Shown here: positions 14,097-17,491 of the stretch, in pieces
Layout: each line of letters begins with the position of its first letter
How positions within the stretch are numbered: the first letter of the stretch is position 1
Source of the DNA: Oscillospiraceae bacterium
GTDB lineage: Bacteria; Bacillota; Clostridia; Oscillospirales; Ruminococcaceae
Length of the DNA stretch: 17,491 nt
Direction: 5' to 3'
NCBI GenBank assembly: GCA_029005335.1
Contig: JAQXFT010000066.1
Coordinates: forward strand, 1-17,491
Made by a program: the position numbers and the translations under genes
The notes under the pieces: generated by a model
Told to the model about the DNA's origin: nothing
What the model saw: only the letters and a program-made list of their open reading frames with translations
Databases searched by the model: none

Positions 14097-14639
14097 ATGA
14101 TTTATGTTTTTTTAGCCGACGGATTCGAGGAAACTGAAGCAATTACTCCGGTTGATTTGCTCAGACGTGCAAAAAAAGATGTCGTTACTGTCGGAGTCGG
14201 AAAAAATACCGTTACAGGCTCTCATAAAGTAACCGTTTTAACTGATACAACTACTGATAAAATCACTCTCGATGATTCGCTTGAAATGATAGTCCTGCCC
14301 GGAGGTATGCCCGGAACTCTTAACCTTGAAGCCGATGAAACTGTTCAGAAGGCTATTGATTTCTGTGTCAGAAACAATAAATTTATCGGTGCAATATGTG
14401 CTGCTCCGTCAATACTTGGTCACAAGGGACTTCTTAAAGGTAAAAAGGCTGTATGCTATACCGGATTTGAAAAGGAGCTTACAGGTGCTGTAATTGCTGA
14501 ATCCCCTGCTGTTGCCGACGGTAATATAATTACATCAAAAGGTGCAGGAACTGCCGTTGATTTCGGACTGAAGCTTATTGAGGTTCTCGATTCAGAAGCC
14601 CTGAGCAACCAGATTAAATCCGCTATACTTTTTGAATGA
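14097..14639 (+). CDS. DJ-1/PfpI family protein
   Basis: A 180-residue protein of the DJ-1/YajL branch. The catalytic cysteine is C101 in the nucleophile elbow GAICAAPSIL. The acidic partner is E14 in GFEETEAITPVDLLRRA, which aligns with DJ-1 Glu18. PGGMPGTLNL at 68-77 and ITSKGAGTAVDFGL are further hallmarks. Family members act in protection from oxidants and reactive carbonyls; the exact chemistry is disputed and cannot be decided here. Its ribosome binding site AAAGGA precedes the ATG. The last codon and stop overlap the next gene by four bases (ATGA), which points to coupled translation with 5-FCL. Confidence 0.9.
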   Translation: MIYVFLADGFEETEAITPVDLLRRAKKDVVTVGVGKNTVTGSHKVTVLTDTTTDKITLDDSLEMIVLPGGMPGTLNLEADETVQKAIDFCVRNNKFIGAICAAPSILGHKGLLKGKKAVCYTGFEKELTGAVIAESPAVADGNIITSKGAGTAVDFGLKLIEVLDSEALSNQIKSAILFE

Positions 14640-15184
14640 TTATGGATAAAAAAGAACTGAGAAAGCTCTTCCGTATAAAACGCAGTCAGATTTCCGGAAA
14701 AGCTGAAAAAAATTTCAGAATTACGGAACGTGTACTTAATAATCCCTATGTCATAAATGCCGATACTATCCTCATATATGTTTCCTACGGCTCTGAAACA
14801 GATACGCTTTCAATAATAAAAAATCTTCTTGAATCCGGAAAAAAAGTTGCTGTTCCAAGATGTCTCAGAAATGGCATTATGGAATTTATTTATATAAATT
14901 CCCTTGATAATCTGACTGCCGGAGCTTTCGGAATACCTGAACCCTCCGGAAATCAGAAAGCTGTTATAACTCAGAATACTGTATGTATCGTTCCGGCACT
15001 CTCTTTCTCCATGGACGGTACAAGGCTGGGCTACGGCGGAGGATATTATGACAGATTCCTTGAATCAGAAAATATATATACAATCGGAATCTGCTTTGAT
15101 GAAATGCTCTCTGACAATCTCCCGTCAGAAAAGCATGACATAAAAATAAAAACGGTTATTACCGAAGAAAGGACAGTGCAGTAA
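14636..15184 (+). CDS. 5-formyltetrahydrofolate cyclo-ligase
   Basis: A 182-residue enzyme that converts 5-formyl-THF to 5,10-methenyl-THF with ATP, returning a stored folate to use. The N-terminal KKELRKLFRIKRSQIS with its ATP-binding basic residues and the C-terminal motif GTRLGYGGGYYDRFL at 128-142 are diagnostic. VAVPRC near 71-76 and the AFGIPEP segment at 97-103 are also typical. The first ATG overlaps the DJ-1 stop (ATGA); a second in-frame ATG two codons on is an equally good start because neither has a clear ribosome binding site. The folate role fits with thyX upstream, which oxidises methylene-THF to THF. Confidence 0.94.
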   Translation: MIMDKKELRKLFRIKRSQISGKAEKNFRITERVLNNPYVINADTILIYVSYGSETDTLSIIKNLLESGKKVAVPRCLRNGIMEFIYINSLDNLTAGAFGIPEPSGNQKAVITQNTVCIVPALSFSMDGTRLGYGGGYYDRFLESENIYTIGICFDEMLSDNLPSEKHDIKIKTVITEERTVQ

Positions 15185-15185
15185 A

Positions 15186-16511
15186 GTGCCGAAAGATAAT
15201 GATTCGACTGTAAATGATATTCTTAATGATATCGAAAGCAAAAAATCCGAATCAGAAACAAATCCTGTTTCTGAAAATGAGGATTTTATTGAAAATTCCC
15301 TCAAAGCCTCTGAATTTACACTGCGTTCCGCTGAAACAGTAGGTGACGATTTCAAAGAGGATTCGGAGGAAGCTCAGGACTTTGATTCCGATGAAATCAC
15401 TAAGGAAATTCCAGAAAAAAAAGACCCGAAAAAATCCCGTAAAAAGAAAAAAAAGAAAAAGCACCACTACAGACTTCCCGGAGTGCTGATTCTAACTACA
15501 CTTATTTTTGCAGTAGCTATATCACTTTCACTTGTCATAATCGCATACGGAAAGGATATGCTCGGAATCGGAAAAAGTGAAACCACTCAGCTTATAGTCG
15601 TTCCGGAAGGTGCTACTACTGAGGAAATCTCCCTTATGCTTGAAAAGGACGGAATTATAAAATCTCCTGAATTCTTCCAGCTCTTTTCACGCCTGAGCAA
15701 TGCTGACAGCCAGTATATTGCAGGTGAACATTTCGTACGCCCTAATATGGCTTATGAAACCCTTATTCAGGAGCTTACAAGTATCCAGAGCGAAGAAAAG
15801 GTTGAGGTAAGTGTCACATTCCCTGAGGGTATAACCCTTGTTGATGCTGCAAATAAGCTTGAAGCTGCAAAAGTATGCTCCGCTTCCGATTTCATCTTCT
15901 ACTTCAATGCAGGCGGATATGGCTTCGATTTTGAAAACCGTCTCAGCTCGTCCACAACTCTTAAATTCTACCGTATGGAGGGCTACCTCTTCCCTGATAC
16001 CTACTATTTCTACGAAAATATGGAGCCTGAACAGGTATGCCAGAAAATATATCTCAACTTCAATGAGAAAATGACTCCTGAACGCTACCGCAAAATGGAA
16101 AGCCTTGGTCTTACTCTCGACCAGCTTATTACATTTTCATCAATAGTCCAGGCTGAAGCTCCTACCAAAGAAACAATGATTATGGTTGCATCGGTATTCT
16201 GGAACAGACTTAATAATCCTGATATATTCCCGCTTCTGCAATCAGACCCTACAACATACTATGCCCGTGATGTCATTAAGCCGAATATGGATATTGAAGA
16301 CCAGCTTATACTTGACACTTATGATACATATAAAAGTCCCGGACTTCCTCCCGGACCTATATGCAATCCAGGAATAGAGGCTATTGATGCTGTACTCGAA
16401 AACTTCCAGAGCGATGCTTTCTACTTCTATGCTGATATTGATACTGGTCAGACATATTTCTCCGCAACTCTTGAGGAACATGAGCAAAAAATCGCTGAAT
16501 ACGGAGGATAA
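15186..16511 (+). CDS. mltG: Endolytic murein transglycosylase MltG (YceG-like)
   Basis: A 441-residue membrane-anchored enzyme that cleaves nascent glycan strands of peptidoglycan. Residues 1-80 are a long acidic, probably disordered cytoplasmic tail, followed by a lysine run (85-92) and one membrane helix at about 97-121. A LysM-like segment follows (VVPEGATTEEISLML, near 138-152), then the YceG domain with FPEGIT at 212-217, EGYLFPDTY at 265-273, SIVQAEA at 319-325 and LQSDPT at 351-356. The usual SIVEKE motif here has glutamine first and glutamate (E324) third. The start is GTG at 15186, one base past the 5-FCL stop, with AAAGGA inside that gene. Bacillus MltG is shorter (about 360). The next gene is four bases away. 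Confidence 0.92.
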   Translation: MPKDNDSTVNDILNDIESKKSESETNPVSENEDFIENSLKASEFTLRSAETVGDDFKEDSEEAQDFDSDEITKEIPEKKDPKKSRKKKKKKKHHYRLPGVLILTTLIFAVAISLSLVIIAYGKDMLGIGKSETTQLIVVPEGATTEEISLMLEKDGIIKSPEFFQLFSRLSNADSQYIAGEHFVRPNMAYETLIQELTSIQSEEKVEVSVTFPEGITLVDAANKLEAAKVCSASDFIFYFNAGGYGFDFENRLSSSTTLKFYRMEGYLFPDTYYFYENMEPEQVCQKIYLNFNEKMTPERYRKMESLGLTLDQLITFSSIVQAEAPTKETMIMVASVFWNRLNNPDIFPLLQSDPTTYYARDVIKPNMDIEDQLILDTYDTYKSPGLPPGPICNPGIEAIDAVLENFQSDAFYFYADIDTGQTYFSATLEEHEQKIAEYGG

Positions 16512-16515
16512 TATA

Positions 16516-17491
16516 TTGAAAAAAAATCTTGAAGTACTTGCACCTGCCGGAGATTCTGAACGCCTTGAATCTGCACTCCGGTACGGTGCAGATGCGGTAT
16601 ATCTCGGAAGAAAAAATTTCGGTATGAGAGCTGGCTCTCCGAATTTTGATTATGATACACTTTTAAAAGCTGTATCGCTTGCACATCAGAATAATAAAAA
16701 AGTATATATCACCTGCAATACGCTCCCGAGAAACAATGAAATTTCGCAGTTTAAACAGTTCATCGATGAGGCAGTAAGTGCAAAGGCTGATGCTTTGATT
16801 GTTGCCGATTTGGGTCTTTTGTCACTTGTCAAAAAATATGCTCCCGATATGGAAATACACATTTCAACACAGACGGGAATAGTAAATTATGTTACTGCCA
16901 ATGAACTTTATAATATGGGTGCAAAGCGTATTGTTACCGCAAGGGAGCTTTCCCTTGATGAAATCGCTGAAATCCGTGCAAAGACTCCAAAGGAACTCGA
17001 TATTGAAGTATTCGTTCACGGTGCAATGTGCGTATCATTTTCGGGAAGATGTCTGCTTTCGCAGTATCTCGTAAACCGTGATGCAAACCGTGGAGAATGT
17101 GCTCAGCCGTGCCGTTGGGGTTATCATCTTATGGAGGAAAAGCGTCCGAATGAATTTTATCCGGTTTTTGAGGATGAAAAGGGTACTTATATCCTTAACG
17201 CAAAAGACCTCTGTATGATTGACCATATTGACAAGCTTGCACAGGCTGGAGTCACAAGCTTAAAAATTGAGGGACGTGCAAAATCCGCATACTATACCGC
17301 AATAATAACAAATGCCTATCGTATGGCTGTTGATGAGTATTATAAAAATCCCGATAATTTCAAGCTCCCCGAATGGATTCGTGAGGAAGTATTCAAAGTC
17401 AGTCACAGAAAGTACTGTACAGGATTTTTCTTCGGTCACCCGAAAGACTGTCAGTACTACGAAAACAGCGGATATATCAGAAATTATGATG
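16516..17491 (+). CDS. U32-family peptidase-like protein (partial, 5' part)
   Basis: The frame stays open to the window edge, giving 325 residues without the C-terminus. It opens LAPAGDSERLESALRYGADAVYLG, a TIM-barrel-like start typical of family U32. The signature EVFVHGAMCVSFSGRC is at 164-179, followed by NRGECAQPCRWGY. C172, C179, C195 and C199 form the expected cysteine set for an iron-sulphur cluster. Despite the peptidase name, related proteins (TrhP, RlhA) are linked to hydroxylation of tRNA or rRNA bases, so an RNA-modification role is more likely. The start is TTG at 16516, chosen because GGAGG (16503-16507), inside the last codons of mltG, lies eight bases ahead. An mltG-near-U32 order is also seen in the Bacillus yrrL-yrrO region. 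Confidence 0.9.
   Translation, partial: MKKNLEVLAPAGDSERLESALRYGADAVYLGRKNFGMRAGSPNFDYDTLLKAVSLAHQNNKKVYITCNTLPRNNEISQFKQFIDEAVSAKADALIVADLGLLSLVKKYAPDMEIHISTQTGIVNYVTANELYNMGAKRIVTARELSLDEIAEIRAKTPKELDIEVFVHGAMCVSFSGRCLLSQYLVNRDANRGECAQPCRWGYHLMEEKRPNEFYPVFEDEKGTYILNAKDLCMIDHIDKLAQAGVTSLKIEGRAKSAYYTAIITNAYRMAVDEYYKNPDNFKLPEWIREEVFKVSHRKYCTGFFFGHPKDCQYYENSGYIRNYD

Noticed and set aside
1..17491. CRISPR array, insertion sequence, phage or defence genes
   Set aside because: No spaced direct repeats, transposase, integrase or terminal repeats were seen, and base and codon use look even throughout.

Overview
The window is low-GC, AT-rich chromosomal DNA. It looks like a spore-forming member of the Clostridia, most likely an Oscillospiraceae (Ruminococcus-like) bacterium. 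Support comes from the endosporulation pair spoIIGA-sigE, clostridial protein families (DUF4250, the DnaD plus DnaC/DnaI-type loader pair, ThyX instead of ThyA), and SigA-type promoters that mostly carry extended -10 elements. The genus is inferred from general resemblance and cannot be proved here. I see no mobile element, phage gene, CRISPR array or rRNA. Coding density is very high and no gap above 300 bases lacks a gene.

Layout. (1) 1-2052: the 3' end of tyrA runs rightward into the leftward spoIIGA-sigE pair, with the two stop codons overlapping. spoIIGA has a good -10, a poor -35 and an exact Spo0A box. (2) 2053-6313: a divergent type IIA topoisomerase pair, parE-like then parC-like, from one strong promoter. 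(3) 6311-6587: a leftward tRNA-Gln(UUG) with its own promoter and terminator. (4) 6588-7683: dCMP deaminase facing a HAD phosphatase, with overlapping 3' ends. (5) 7684-9272: a regulatory gap with a long imperfect inverted repeat, a 59-residue DUF4250 protein, and a secreted protein of four InlB-type beta-grasp repeats, closed by a strong terminator. (6) 9249-10149: leftward bioY overlapping a cysteine-rich DUF1284 gene. (7) 10321-12321: dnaD-like gene and helicase loader. (8) 12402-17491: a tight run of thyX, a DUF2156 acyltransferase-like gene, a DJ-1/PfpI gene, 5-formyltetrahydrofolate cyclo-ligase, mltG and a U32-family gene cut by the window edge.

How it fits together. Three genes serve dTMP and folate supply: dCMP deaminase makes dUMP, ThyX methylates it, and 5-FCL recovers folate. 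The topoisomerase pair and the DnaD/loader pair serve replication and chromosome topology. SpoIIGA and pro-SigE form the mother-cell sigma activation switch. Most of the window is conserved housekeeping DNA. The least explained parts are the DUF4250/InlB-repeat unit with its upstream inverted repeat, the bioY-DUF1284 coupling, and the unusual active-region residues of the topoisomerase. I did not find an obviously new multi-gene system.
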